The notes under the pieces: generated by a model
The model's database searches: none
Told to the model about the DNA's origin: nothing
What the model saw: the letters and a program-made list of their open reading frames with translations, nothing else
Shown here: one piece after another, positions 26,268 through 40,529 of the stretch
Layout of the letters: each line of letters opens with the position of its first letter
How positions within the stretch are numbered: position 1 is the stretch's first letter
Assembly (NCBI RefSeq): GCF_030704205.1
Contig: NZ_CP131913.1
Location: 868,001 to 932,000 of the forward strand
Origin: Halomonas alkalicola
GTDB lineage: Bacteria; Pseudomonadota; Gammaproteobacteria; Pseudomonadales; Halomonadaceae
Reading direction: 5' to 3'
DNA length: 64,000 nucleotides
Position numbers and translations under genes: made by a program

Positions 26268-27485
26268 TCAGCTGCGATAGTCGGCGTTGATGGTTACATA
26301 CTCATGGGAGAGGTCGGTGGTCCATACCGTGGCGCTCTCCTCCCCGCGTCCCAGGTCGATGCGAATGGGGATCTCCTCCCTGGCCATCACCGCACTGCCG
26401 GCCTCTTCCGTGTAGCAGGGCGCCCGGCCACCGGCCTCCACCAGGCGAACCTCGCCCAGGTCGATGGCCACCCGGGAGACATCGAAGTCCACGACCGGCG
26501 CACGGCCGACCGCCGCCAGTATCCGACCCCAGTTGGCATCCGAGGCAAAGAGCGCGGTCTTGACCAGCGGCGAGTTGGCCACGGTGAAGGCCACGTCGAG
26601 AGCCTCCTGACGGCTCGCGGCCCCGTTCACCTGCAGGGTCACGAACTTGGTGGCTCCCTCGCCGTCGCGGATGATCGCCTGGGCCAGCTCAGTCATGACC
26701 CGCTGCAGACCGTTGCGGAAGATGGCGATGGCCTCCTCCCCCTCGACCCGCGGTCCCTGCTGGGTAGTGATCAGCATGCAGGCGTCGTTGGTGGAGGTGT
26801 CGCCGTCCACGGTGATGCAGTTGAAGGAGCGATCCACCGTCTCGCGCAGCATCTCCTCGAGCAGCGCCTGGTCGAGGGTGGCGTCGGTGGCCACGAAGGC
26901 CAGCATGGTCGCCATGTTGGGCTGGATCATGCCCGAGCCCTTGGCGATGCCGTTGATGGTGACCGTGGCCTCCCCCAGCGCCAGGGTCACGCTGGCACCC
27001 TTGGCGCGGGTGTCGGTGGTGAGGATGCCCTCGGCGGCCTGGTGCCAGGAGGCCCCCTCCTCCGCCAGGTTCGCCAGCGCCACGGGCAGGCCCGCCAGCA
27101 CCCGCTCCATGGGCAGCGGCTCGCCGATCACCCCGGTGGAGAACGGCAGCACGGCTTCGCCGGGCACCCCGGCCAGGCGCCCCAGCTCGGCGCAGGTGGC
27201 GCGGGCATCGGCAAGACCTACCTCACCGGTACCGGCATTGGCGTTGCCGGTATTGATCACCAGGTAGCGGGCCGGCTGGCCGGAGGCCAGGTGCTCGCGG
27301 GCCACGGTGACCGGCGCCGCGCAGAAGGCGTTGCGGGTAAAGGTCCCCGCCACGCGGGCACCGGCGGGCGCCTCGATCACCACCAGGTCACGGCGGTTGG
27401 CCTTCTTGATGCCCGCCATGGCGGTGCCCAGGCGCACGCCGGGGATCGCCGGCATCTCGGGAAAGCTTGCATTACCCACTGCCAT
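26268..27485 (-). CDS. argJ: Bifunctional glutamate N-acetyltransferase / ornithine acetyltransferase
   Basis: Self-cleaving enzyme of 405 residues that makes N-acetylglutamate and recycles the acetyl group in arginine synthesis. Autocleavage is expected just before T193 in KGSGMIQPNMATMLAF, exposing the nucleophilic threonine. Other family stretches are NTGNANAGTG (78-87), STGVIGEPLP and the C-terminal DLSHEYVTINADYRS. AGGAG lies eight bases above the ATG. It follows secA by 30 bases on the same strand. Confidence 0.96.
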   Translation of the reverse strand: MAVGNASFPEMPAIPGVRLGTAMAGIKKANRRDLVVIEAPAGARVAGTFTRNAFCAAPVTVAREHLASGQPARYLVINTGNANAGTGEVGLADARATCAELGRLAGVPGEAVLPFSTGVIGEPLPMERVLAGLPVALANLAEEGASWHQAAEGILTTDTRAKGASVTLALGEATVTINGIAKGSGMIQPNMATMLAFVATDATLDQALLEEMLRETVDRSFNCITVDGDTSTNDACMLITTQQGPRVEGEEAIAIFRNGLQRVMTELAQAIIRDGEGATKFVTLQVNGAASRQEALDVAFTVANSPLVKTALFASDANWGRILAAVGRAPVVDFDVSRVAIDLGEVRLVEAGGRAPCYTEEAGSAVMAREEIPIRIDLGRGEESATVWTTDLSHEYVTINADYRS

Positions 27486-27515
27486 CGTCTCGTCTCCTGT
27501 CTGCTGGGCGGCGGC

Positions 27516-30245
<2,730 letters not shown>

Positions 30246-30248
30246 TGG

Positions 30249-30339
30249 GGGGTCCAGTCTTTGCGTGTGGAAACGTGCCAGCCGCCCGAGGCAGCCGGCC
30301 AGGATCAGGGGTTCAGCGTGCCAACGCAGGGCGGACCCC
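30249..30339 (-). promoter_or_regulatory. Possible long-range stem masking the secA start
   Basis: On the minus-strand transcript GGGGUCC (30339-30333), which encodes the arginine-glycine-proline turn of the small upstream frame, is exactly complementary to GGACCCC (30255-30249), three bases before the secA ATG; a G-U pair extends it to eight. The only Shine-Dalgarno-like GGA is inside this stem. A ribosome stalled near the end of the upstream frame would open it. Confidence 0.45.
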
Positions 30340-30631
30340 GACGGGTCAGGACATCATGGGCCGCGGTCGCCGGACGGCGGCAGGGGGATGGCGGCAGGGG
30401 ACGTCGCCCGCAGGCGCCGAGGCGGCCGAGGACGCGCAGCGGCCAGGCACGCCGCGCGCGGCGGCGGGCCTGCAGCCGGGAGCTGGCCCGGATCAGCGCC
30501 GGTGCCAGGATGCACACCTGCACCAGGCGCTCGGCCTGGCGCAGCGGCTCCCCCTGGGCCAGGCCGGCCGGCAGCAGGCACCCCACCAGCAGCCCGGCCA
30601 GCCACCAGCGCGCCGGGCGCCGCCGGCTCAT
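30305..30631 (-). CDS. Candidate SecM-like secretion monitor upstream of secA
   Basis: Unrecognised small protein, 108 residues from ATG 30631 (123 from ATG 30676). It opens with a convincing signal peptide ([10 protein letters not shown], core [15 protein letters not shown], cleavage near AQG), then an Arg-rich stretch, and ends [14 protein letters not shown]. Codons are strongly G/C-ending with CTG leucines, like neighbouring genes. The stop is 59 bases above secA, the position held by secM between lpxC and secA in E. coli. R-R-G-P-P recalls the RAGP end of the SecM arrest peptide; the upstream F-x4-W-I part is missing. Function is inference. Confidence 0.5.
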   Translation of the reverse strand: MSRRRPARWWLAGLLVGCLLPAGLAQGEPLRQAERLVQVCILAPALIRASSRLQARRRARRAWPLRVLGRLGACGRRPLPPSPCRRPATAAHDVLTRRGPPCVGTLNP

Positions 30632-30791
30632 GGCGGCAGGCGCCTTGGCATCGTCATGCTGGGTGCGGGCGGGCATGCTGTCGATGGACTCCCGAGCGTG
30701 CTAGGCTGGCGGGCATCAGCGCCCGACACAGTGAAGAGTGAGTGTGGCTTTCCTGTCCGGCGACCGGAACATGGCCCCGAGAAACAAGCCC

Positions 30792-31253
30792 ATGAGTATA
30801 AAGGCTAAGCGCTTCCGCGCCCAGCCCATGACCCGCCTGCTCGATGGCCACGGCGAACTCGGCTCGCTGATGCGCATGGCGCGACTGATCGAGCGCGCTC
30901 AGCAGCACCTGCGTGACCAGCTCCCCGCGGAAGTGGCCGAGCACCTGCACGTGGGCGGCTTTCGCGATGGTCGCCTGACGCTGATCACCGACCGTGCCGC
31001 CTGGCTCACCCGGCTGCGCTACGAGCAGCCGCGACTGCTCGAACGGCTTCACCAGCTGCCCGGCTTCGAGGCGGTGACCGGCTTCACCCTCAAGGTCCGC
31101 CCGGTACGACCGGTCAAGGCGCCGCTGCGCCAGGTGCGCCATCTGCCGGCCCGAGCGGCCGATGAACTCGCGAGCTGCGCCGAGGACGTGGTCGACCCGC
31201 GGCTCAAGGCAGCGCTCCAGCGACTGGCCGCCCATGCCGAGCGCGAGCCATGA
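30792..31253 (+). CDS. dciA: DciA-like DUF721 protein
   Basis: Protein of 153 residues with the DUF721 fold found in DciA, the ancestral loader of the replicative helicase DnaB. The core AEVAEHLHVGGFRDGRLTLIT (in part) and DRAAWLTRLRYEQPRLLERL (~62-81) match the family; the C-terminal half is basic and Arg-rich. Start ATG 30792 (MSIKAKRF) is chosen by resemblance to the family; ATGs at 30771 and 30738 are in frame. It is transcribed opposite to lpxC and secA, as DUF721 genes often are at this locus. Confidence 0.82.
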   Translation: MSIKAKRFRAQPMTRLLDGHGELGSLMRMARLIERAQQHLRDQLPAEVAEHLHVGGFRDGRLTLITDRAAWLTRLRYEQPRLLERLHQLPGFEAVTGFTLKVRPVRPVKAPLRQVRHLPARAADELASCAEDVVDPRLKAALQRLAAHAEREP

Positions 31254-31268
31254 CGGCAACGCCCCGAG

Positions 31269-31325
31269 CCCCATGACATGAAGAAGGCCCGCCAGATGCT
31301 GGCGGGCCTTCTTCATGTCATGGGG
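31269..31325. terminator. Perfect 27-bp bidirectional terminator hairpin
   Basis: Arms 31269-31295 and 31299-31325 are perfectly complementary over 27 bp with a three-base ATG loop. The core AAGAAGGCCCGCC/GGCGGGCCTTCTT gives an A-tract on one side and T-rich sequence on the other, so it can end both dciA (plus) and lpxC (minus). Confidence 0.92.
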
Positions 31326-31341
31326 GCGGGACGAACTGGCG

Positions 31342-32253
31342 TCAGGCCATGGCCGGGGCCGCGTAGGAGATGGGCGCGGCGGCGGCCTCTTCCTCGAAGG
31401 TGACGATCTCGTAGGAGTCGGGCTGGGCCAGCAGGGCGCGGCAGAGCTGATTGTTGAGCGCATGGCCCGACTTCACCCCGCGGAACTCGCCGATCAGGCT
31501 GTGGCCGAGCTGGTAGAGGTCGCCGATGGCATCCAGCACCTTGTGCTTGACGAACTCGTCGTCGTAGCGAAGGCCGCCCTCGTTCACGATGCGGTAGTCG
31601 TCCACCACGATGGCGTTGTCGAGGCTGCCACCGAGCGCCAGGTTGTTGGAGCGCAGGTACTCCAGGTCACGCATGAAGCCGAAGGTGCGGGCCCGCGACA
31701 CCTCCTTGACGAAGGAGGTGGTGGAGAAGTCCACCATGGCCGTCTGGGTCTGCTCCTCGAACACCGGATGGTCGAAGTCGATGGAGAAGGCGACCTTGAA
31801 GCCCTGATGCGGGCGAAAGGTGGCCTCCTTGTCGCCCTCGGTCACCGTGATCTCGCGCTTGATGCGGATGAACTTCTTGGGCGCGTTCTGCTCGCTGATG
31901 CCGGCGGACTGGATCAGGAACACGAAGGGGCCGGCACTGCCGTCCATGATCGGCACCTCGGGGGCGCTGAGGTCGACATAGGCGTTGTCGATGCCGAGTC
32001 CGGCCAGGGCCGACATCAGGTGCTCCACCGTGGCCACCTTGGCGCCGCCCGAGGAGAGCGCGGTACACAGGGTGGTGTCGGTGACGTTGTGGGCCTTCGC
32101 CGGAATCTGCACCTCGGGATCCAGATCGGTGCGCACGAAGACAATGCCGGTATCCACGGGCGCCGGGCGAAGGGTCATGTAGACCTTCTTGCCGGAGTGC
32201 AGGCCGACGCCCGTGGCGCGGATGACGTTCTTCAGGGTGCGTTGTCTGATCAT
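31342..32253 (-). CDS. lpxC: UDP-3-O-acyl-N-acetylglucosamine deacetylase
   Basis: Zinc deacetylase (303 residues) that commits UDP-acyl-GlcNAc to lipid A synthesis. Zinc ligands H78 (VEHLMSAL), the [10 protein letters not shown] pair near 237/241 and the catalytic H in SGHALNN near 264 are present. The start MIRQRTLKN matches E. coli MIKQRTLKR and was preferred over an ATG 12 codons upstream. It has its own promoter after ftsZ. The last residues [14 protein letters not shown] form the flexible tail that in E. coli directs FtsH turnover. Confidence 0.96.
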   Translation of the reverse strand: MIRQRTLKNVIRATGVGLHSGKKVYMTLRPAPVDTGIVFVRTDLDPEVQIPAKAHNVTDTTLCTALSSGGAKVATVEHLMSALAGLGIDNAYVDLSAPEVPIMDGSAGPFVFLIQSAGISEQNAPKKFIRIKREITVTEGDKEATFRPHQGFKVAFSIDFDHPVFEEQTQTAMVDFSTTSFVKEVSRARTFGFMRDLEYLRSNNLALGGSLDNAIVVDDYRIVNEGGLRYDDEFVKHKVLDAIGDLYQLGHSLIGEFRGVKSGHALNNQLCRALLAQPDSYEIVTFEEEAAAAPISYAAPAMA

Positions 32254-32294
32254 GAGAGGTGGCCAGGCTGTTGTCGGGTTATCAAACACTGTTC

Positions 32295-32323
32295 ACTATA
32301 ACACCGAACGGGCGTTTCGACAA
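32295..32323 (-). promoter_or_regulatory. lpxC promoter
   Basis: On the minus strand TTGTCG (32323-32318) and TATAGT (32300-32295) are 17 bases apart. The predicted start is about 35 bases above the lpxC ATG. A GC hairpin (CGGGCG/CGCCCG) next to it may end part of the ftsZ transcripts. Confidence 0.65.
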
Positions 32324-32365
32324 AGAAACCTCGCCCGGCACGCCCTATGGACTCGATAGCGCCCC

Positions 32366-33541
32366 TCAATCCGCCTGGCGGCGCAGGAAGGCCGGGATAT
32401 CGAGATAGTCATCGAGCTCCTGGGAGCGGCGCTTCTCGGCACGCGGCTTGGCGGCCTCCTCCGGCTCGGCGGCGGCGCGGGGGGCCTGCTGGCGCATGGC
32501 CGGCTGCGCCGGGCGCTGACGGTAGTCGCTGCCTGCCTCGACGCGCTTGGCCGGCTCGCGGGTCGCTGCCTTGGCCTGCTGACGGCCGTCGAGCCCGGCG
32601 GCCACCACGGTGACACGCAGCTCGTCGGACATCTCCATGTCGATGGAGGTGCCCACCACGATGGTGGCGTCCTGGGAGGCGAACTCCTGAACGGTGGCGC
32701 CCACATCGTTGAACTCGCCGATGGAGAGATCCGGGCCGGCGGTGATGTTGACCAGGATGCCGCGGGCGCCGTGGAGGTCGACGTCCTCGAGCAGCGGGCT
32801 GCGAATGGCCTTCTCGGCGGCTTCCCTGGCGCGGTTCTCGCCGATGGCGCTGCCGGAGCCCATCATCGCCATGCCCATCTCGGACATCACGGTCCGCACG
32901 TCGGCGAAGTCGACGTTGATGATGCCCGGGCTTGTGATCAGCTCGGCGATGCCCTGAACGGCGCCCAGCAGCACATCGTTGGCGGCGCTGAAGGCGGTCA
33001 GCAGGCTGGCGCTCTTGCCCAGCACCGAGAGCAGCTTCTCGTTGGGGATGGTGATCAGCGAGTCGACGTGCTCGGAGAGCTCCCGCATGCCCTCCTCGGC
33101 GGCGCGCATGCGCTTGGGGCCCTCGAAGGGGAAGGGACGCGTCACCACCGCCACGGTGAGGATACCCAGCTCCTTGGCCACCTGGGCCACCACCGGGGCA
33201 CCGCCGGTGCCGGTACCGCCACCCATCCCGGCGGTGATGAAGACCATGTCGGCACCGTTGAGCAGCTCGGCGATCCGCTCGCGGTCTTCCATGGCCGCCT
33301 GGCGCCCCACCTCGGGGTTGGCGCCGGCACCGAGCCCCTTGGTGATCTCGGTGCCGAGCTGGAGCACGGTCTTGGCGGAGACCCGCTTGAGGGCCTGGGC
33401 ATCGGTGTTGGCGCAGATGAACTCCACGCCCTCGATGTTGCTCTCGACCATGTGATTGACGGCATTGCCGCCGCCGCCGCCGCCACCGATCACCTTGATG
33501 ACCGCGCTGCTTGAGGGTGCGCTATCTACCAGTTCAAACAT
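32366..33541 (-). CDS. ftsZ: Cell division GTPase FtsZ
   Basis: Tubulin homologue of 391 residues that forms the Z ring. GTP-binding [13 protein letters not shown] lies near residue 20, the tubulin signature [11 protein letters not shown] near 105-115, and the conserved C-terminal peptide [14 protein letters not shown] binds FtsA/ZipA. Start MFELVD (33541) is chosen for AGGAG nine bases upstream and match to E. coli MFEP; an ATG eight codons upstream also exists. The linker (~320-375) is Gln/Arg/Glu-rich. Lies directly after ftsA. Confidence 0.97.
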   Translation of the reverse strand: MFELVDSAPSSSAVIKVIGGGGGGGNAVNHMVESNIEGVEFICANTDAQALKRVSAKTVLQLGTEITKGLGAGANPEVGRQAAMEDRERIAELLNGADMVFITAGMGGGTGTGGAPVVAQVAKELGILTVAVVTRPFPFEGPKRMRAAEEGMRELSEHVDSLITIPNEKLLSVLGKSASLLTAFSAANDVLLGAVQGIAELITSPGIINVDFADVRTVMSEMGMAMMGSGSAIGENRAREAAEKAIRSPLLEDVDLHGARGILVNITAGPDLSIGEFNDVGATVQEFASQDATIVVGTSIDMEMSDELRVTVVAAGLDGRQQAKAATREPAKRVEAGSDYRQRPAQPAMRQQAPRAAAEPEEAAKPRAEKRRSQELDDYLDIPAFLRRQAD

Positions 33542-33575
33542 TTGCCCCGTCTCCTGGGTCGCCATGGCGACCCTG

Positions 33576-34865
33576 TCAGAAATTTCCTTTCAACCAGCCC
33601 TTGAACCTTGCCAGCGCCGGTATGCTTTCCCTGAAGCCGCGCCGGCCGGCGTCCTCACGCCGCGCCTGAACCGGCACCAAGCTGCCCTGTGTCTGTCGAC
33701 CATGCCCCTGCCGATTTTCCTGCAGGGCGTAATGTAGCAAACCGACTCCGGTCGAATAAATCGGGTTGCGGACCACATCGGCCAGGCCCCGCACGTTCTG
33801 CGGGCAGGCGATGCGCACCGGCATGTGGAAGATCTCCTCGGCGAGCTCCACCACCCCTTCCATGCGCGCGGTGCCCCCGGTCAGCACCACCCCGGCGGCC
33901 ACCAGGTCCTCGTAGCCGCTGCGGCGCAGTTCGTCGCGCACCAGGGTGAAGAGTTCCTCGTAGCGCGGCTCCACCACCTCGGCCAGCGCCTGGCGGGAGA
34001 GGTCCCTGGCCGGGCGGTCGCCGACGCTGGGCACCTTGATCAGCTCGTCGCTGGCGGCCAGCTGGGTCAACGCGCAGGCGTACTTGACCTTAATCTCCTC
34101 GGCGTGCTGGGTCGGGGTGCGCAGGGCCATGGCGATGTCGTTGGTGACCTGGTCCCCGGCAATGGGGATCACCGCCGTGTGGCGAATCGCCCCCTCGGTG
34201 AACACGGCGATATCGGTGGTGCCACCGCCGATGTCCACCATGCAGACGCCCAGCTCCCGCTCGTCCTCGGTGAGCACCGCCATGCTCGAGGCGAGCTGCT
34301 CGAGGATGATGGCATCGACCTCGAGGCCGCAGCGGCGCACGCACTTCTCGATATTCTGCACGGCGTTCAGTGCCGCCGTGACCAGGTGCACCCGGGCCTC
34401 CAGGCGCACCCCGGACATGCCCAGCGGCTCGCGGATGCCGCCCTGGGTGTCAATGGAGAACTCCTGGGGCAGCACATGGAGGACGCGCTGGCCCTCGGAG
34501 ATGGCCCGGGCCCGGGCGGAGTCGATGACGCGATCGATGTCGGAGGGGGTGACCTCGCGCTCCTTGATCGCCACCACGCCATCGGAATTCATGGAGCTGA
34601 TATGGCTGCCGGCGACGCCGACATAGACCGAGTGGATATCACAGCCGGCCATCAGCTCGGCCTCCTCCACGGCGCGTTGGATGGAGAGCACCGTGGATTC
34701 GATGTTGATCACCACCCCTTTCTTCATGCCGCGGGAGGGGTGCGAGCCGATACCGGCGATCTCGATGCCGCCATCGTCGGTGGGCTGACCCACGATCGCC
34801 ACGACCTTGGACGTTCCGATATCCAGCCCGACTACCATATTGGACGCATTGGAAGGACCTGCCAT
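33576..34865 (-). CDS. ftsA: Cell division protein FtsA
   Basis: Actin-like membrane tether of the Z ring, 429 residues. [16 protein letters not shown] (11-26) and [17 protein letters not shown] (~205-221) are the phosphate-binding loops; the C-terminal amphipathic helix ([10 protein letters not shown]) anchors it to the membrane. It is 34 bases upstream of ftsZ. Unlike the usual tight ftsQ-ftsA junction, 194 bases with a terminator and a TATAAT element precede it. Confidence 0.97.
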   Translation of the reverse strand: MAGPSNASNMVVGLDIGTSKVVAIVGQPTDDGGIEIAGIGSHPSRGMKKGVVINIESTVLSIQRAVEEAELMAGCDIHSVYVGVAGSHISSMNSDGVVAIKEREVTPSDIDRVIDSARARAISEGQRVLHVLPQEFSIDTQGGIREPLGMSGVRLEARVHLVTAALNAVQNIEKCVRRCGLEVDAIILEQLASSMAVLTEDERELGVCMVDIGGGTTDIAVFTEGAIRHTAVIPIAGDQVTNDIAMALRTPTQHAEEIKVKYACALTQLAASDELIKVPSVGDRPARDLSRQALAEVVEPRYEELFTLVRDELRRSGYEDLVAAGVVLTGGTARMEGVVELAEEIFHMPVRIACPQNVRGLADVVRNPIYSTGVGLLHYALQENRQGHGRQTQGSLVPVQARREDAGRRGFRESIPALARFKGWLKGNF

Positions 34866-34933
34866 GAGTCGGGAACTCTCCTAGAACCTGGCCCGCTTCG
34901 GGGCCTGCAACACGGAAAATGAACCTGGGGGCA

Positions 34934-34939
34934 ATTATA
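34934..34939 (-). promoter_or_regulatory. -10 element of an ftsAZ promoter
   Basis: A perfect TATAAT is read on the minus strand about 70 bases above the ftsA ATG, below the ftsQ terminator. No good -35 hexamer is found at 16-18 bases, so it may need an activator or act with upstream AT-rich sequence. Confidence 0.5.
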
Positions 34940-35004
34940 GGAACAACTCGGGTTGATCCTCCACCCCACAGAAAAATTCACCTTTCACGATACGGTGATT
35001 TTGC

Positions 35005-35042
35005 CCCAAAAGAAACAGGCGCAGTCCCTCGAACATGCGCCT
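35005..35042 (-). terminator. Rho-independent terminator after ftsQ
   Basis: AGGCGCA (35042-35036) pairs with TGCGCCT (35023-35017) over a 12-base loop, followed on the minus strand by GTTTCTTTT. It lies 18 bases below the ftsQ stop and splits the dcw cluster before ftsA. Confidence 0.7.
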
Positions 35043-35059
35043 TTGCGGAGAAAATGGTC

Positions 35060-38120
<3,061 letters not shown>

Positions 38121-38172
38121 GCCAAGGCCCCGCTCGGGGGGGACGGACTGGCCGGGAACCGGCCGTGACGTG

Positions 38173-39255
38173 CTATCGCTCAAAACCTGTCTCCATGCAG
38201 CCGGCCACCAGGCGCTCGACGGCATCGAGGTGCGCGCAGGCCCTCGCTCGCACGGCCATGGTGGCAAGGGTATCGGGATCGAGCAGCGCCGCCAGCCGAT
38301 CGGCCAGCGTCGCCGCCGTGAGGTCGGTCTGGGGCAGCAGCTCGGCGGCCCCCTCCTCCACCAGCGCTCGGGCGTTGGCGGTCTGATGATCGTCCACAGC
38401 GAAGGGAAAGGGCACGAAGAGCGCCGGCCTGGCCGCGGCGGCCAGCTCCGCCACCGTCAGGGCGCCCGCCCGGCAGACCACCAGGTCGGCCCAGCCGTAG
38501 GCCTCGGCCATGTCATCGATGAAGGGCGTCACCTCGGCGCTCACGCCCTCGCGGGCGTAGGCCTCGCGGGTGGCAGCGTCCTTGTCGCGTCCCGCCTGGT
38601 GGCGCACCTCGGGTCGCTCGCCCTCCGGCAGGCGAGCCAGGGCCTGGGGGAGGCGCTCGTTGAGCGCCTGGGCCCCCAGCGAGCCGCCCACCACCAGCAG
38701 GCGCAGGCGCCGGCCACGCATCGCCGCGGCCGGGCGGGGTGACTCGCCCAGGGCAGCGATCTCCTCGCGCACCGGGTTGCCGATCACCTCGCCGCGGGCG
38801 CCGAAGGCCTGGGGAAAGGCGGCGTAGACGCGCCGCGCCAGTCGTGACAGCGCGCGGTTGGTAAGTCCGGCCACGGCGTTCTGCTCGTGGATCACCAGGG
38901 GGCGGCGCGCCAGCCAGGCGGCCAGGCCGCCGGGACCGCTGGCGAAGCCGCCAAGGCCCACCACCAGCTGGGGGTCGAAGGCACGGATCACCCGCCACGC
39001 CTGCCACACGGCGCGGGTCAGGTTGAACGGGGCCAGCAGCCAGCCGGCGGCACCGTTGCCGCGCAACCCCGACACCGCGATGCGATGCAGGGGAATGCCG
39101 GCCTCCGGCACCAGGCGGTTCTCGATGCCGCGGGGGCTGCCCAGCCAGGCCACCTCTACCCCCTCGGCGTCCAGGCCCCGGGCCAGGGAGAGGGCGGGAA
39201 TGACGTGGCCGCCGGTGCCTCCGGACATGATCAGGACGCGGCGTCCCGGTCGCAT
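38173..39255 (-). CDS. murG: UDP-GlcNAc:undecaprenyl-PP-MurNAc-pentapeptide transferase MurG
   Basis: Peripheral membrane GT28 glycosyltransferase of 360 residues that makes lipid [19 protein letters not shown] (12-28) and the C-terminal UDP-GlcNAc site with [21 protein letters not shown] are conserved, as is [13 protein letters not shown]. Its start lies two bases after the ftsW stop. Membrane attachment fits the hydrophobic, basic N-terminal half ([18 protein letters not shown]). Confidence 0.96.
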   Translation of the reverse strand: MRPGRRVLIMSGGTGGHVIPALSLARGLDAEGVEVAWLGSPRGIENRLVPEAGIPLHRIAVSGLRGNGAAGWLLAPFNLTRAVWQAWRVIRAFDPQLVVGLGGFASGPGGLAAWLARRPLVIHEQNAVAGLTNRALSRLARRVYAAFPQAFGARGEVIGNPVREEIAALGESPRPAAAMRGRRLRLLVVGGSLGAQALNERLPQALARLPEGERPEVRHQAGRDKDAATREAYAREGVSAEVTPFIDDMAEAYGWADLVVCRAGALTVAELAAAARPALFVPFPFAVDDHQTANARALVEEGAAELLPQTDLTAATLADRLAALLDPDTLATMAVRARACAHLDAVERLVAGCMETGFER

Positions 39256-39257
39256 GC

Positions 39258-40529
39258 TCACTTGGCGACTCCTTGTCGTTGAGAGAGTGGCGTGGAAGCG
39301 GAACCCGACGGTGCCAGGGAGGGCTCCCGGCGCCCATTCCCCCTGGGCGCCGCGGGGCTCGCCCGCCGCTGGGCCTGGCGCGTCTCGATGTCGGCCCGCA
39401 GCAGCAGCGCCATCATCACCGCGCTGACCAGCAGGCTCGACCCACCGTAGCTGAGCAGCGGCAGGGTCAGTCCCTTGGTGGGCAGCATGCCGCTGCTCAC
39501 GGCGATATTGATAAAGGCCTGGGCACCGATCACCAGGGCGATGCCGTAGCTGAGGTAGGCGGCGAAGGGCAGCTGGGCCAGCTCGGCACGGCGGCCCACC
39601 GCCATGGCCCGCCAGATCAGCAGCGCGAAGAGCCCCACCACCCCCACGGCGCCGAACAGGCCGAGCTCCTCGGCGAGCACCGCGAAGACGAAATCGGTGT
39701 GGGCCTCGGGCAGGTAGAAGAGCTTCTGGACGCTGTTGCCGAGCCCCATGCCCAGCCAGCTGCCGCGGCCGAAGGCGATCAGCGCCTGGGTCAGCTGGTA
39801 GCCGCTGGCAAACTGGTCCGCCCAGGGGTCGGCGAAGCTGGCCAGGCGCGCCAGGCGATAGGGCTCGGCGATGGCGAGCAGGGCCCCGCCGGCCGCGACC
39901 AGCAGCGCCAGCAGCAGGAAGCGCCCCCAGGGGGCCCCGGCCATCAGCAGCATGCCCATCACGCAGCCGGTCATCACCACCACGGCACCGTAGTCCGGCT
40001 CGAGGATCAGCAGCACGCCGATGATGGCCAGGATCAGCAGCGGACGCAGGAAGGCGCCCCACTGCCGGCGCACCTGGGGCAGGAAGCGCTCCAGGTAGCC
40101 AGCCATGTAGGCGATCAGGCAGAGCTTGGCGACCTCGGAGGCCTGCAGGTTGAAGGGCACCCCGGGGATCGAGATCCAGCGCTTGCTGCCGTTGATCTCG
40201 CGCCCCACCAGCAGCACCAGCACCAGCAGGGCGATGCCCACCAGCAGCAGCAGCGGACCGTTGACCTTCCACCACCCCAGGGGAATGCGCAGCACGAAGG
40301 CGGCCGCGGCCAGCGCCATCACCAGGAAGAGGCCGTGACGGATGCTGAAGTACCAGGGATTGCCGGTCAGGCTCGCCGCCACCTCCGATGACGCCGAGGT
40401 CACCATCACCCAGCCGATCAGCATCAGCGACAGGGTCGCGATCAGCAGCCAGCCGTCGAAGGGCTGGTCGCGGGTGGAGAGCCGCTCGCGGAGCCGGGAG
40501 AGCCGGGCGAACCGGGGCGCGCGCTTCAT
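39258..40529 (-). CDS. ftsW: Septal peptidoglycan polymerase FtsW
   Basis: SEDS-family glycosyltransferase of 423 residues with about ten membrane helices, working with FtsI at the septum. The catalytic region near GREINGSKRWISIPGVPFNLQASE (in part, ~108-130) and LPEAHTDFVFAVLAEELG (~282-299), plus GLTLPLLSYGGSSLL near 375, are intact. The ATG at 40529 overlaps the murD stop (ATGA). The C-terminal 40 residues are a polar Arg/Pro/Ser tail. Confidence 0.96.
   Translation of the reverse strand: MKRAPRFARLSRLRERLSTRDQPFDGWLLIATLSLMLIGWVMVTSASSEVAASLTGNPWYFSIRHGLFLVMALAAAAFVLRIPLGWWKVNGPLLLLVGIALLVLVLLVGREINGSKRWISIPGVPFNLQASEVAKLCLIAYMAGYLERFLPQVRRQWGAFLRPLLILAIIGVLLILEPDYGAVVVMTGCVMGMLLMAGAPWGRFLLLALLVAAGGALLAIAEPYRLARLASFADPWADQFASGYQLTQALIAFGRGSWLGMGLGNSVQKLFYLPEAHTDFVFAVLAEELGLFGAVGVVGLFALLIWRAMAVGRRAELAQLPFAAYLSYGIALVIGAQAFINIAVSSGMLPTKGLTLPLLSYGGSSLLVSAVMMALLLRADIETRQAQRRASPAAPRGNGRREPSLAPSGSASTPLSQRQGVAK

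Noticed and set aside
33455..33500. Run of seven glycine codons (GGC repeats) in ftsZ, considered as a slippage hotspot
   Set aside because: Alignment from memory to E. coli FtsZ shows a Val-to-Gly substitution in the normal G-rich loop, not an expansion.
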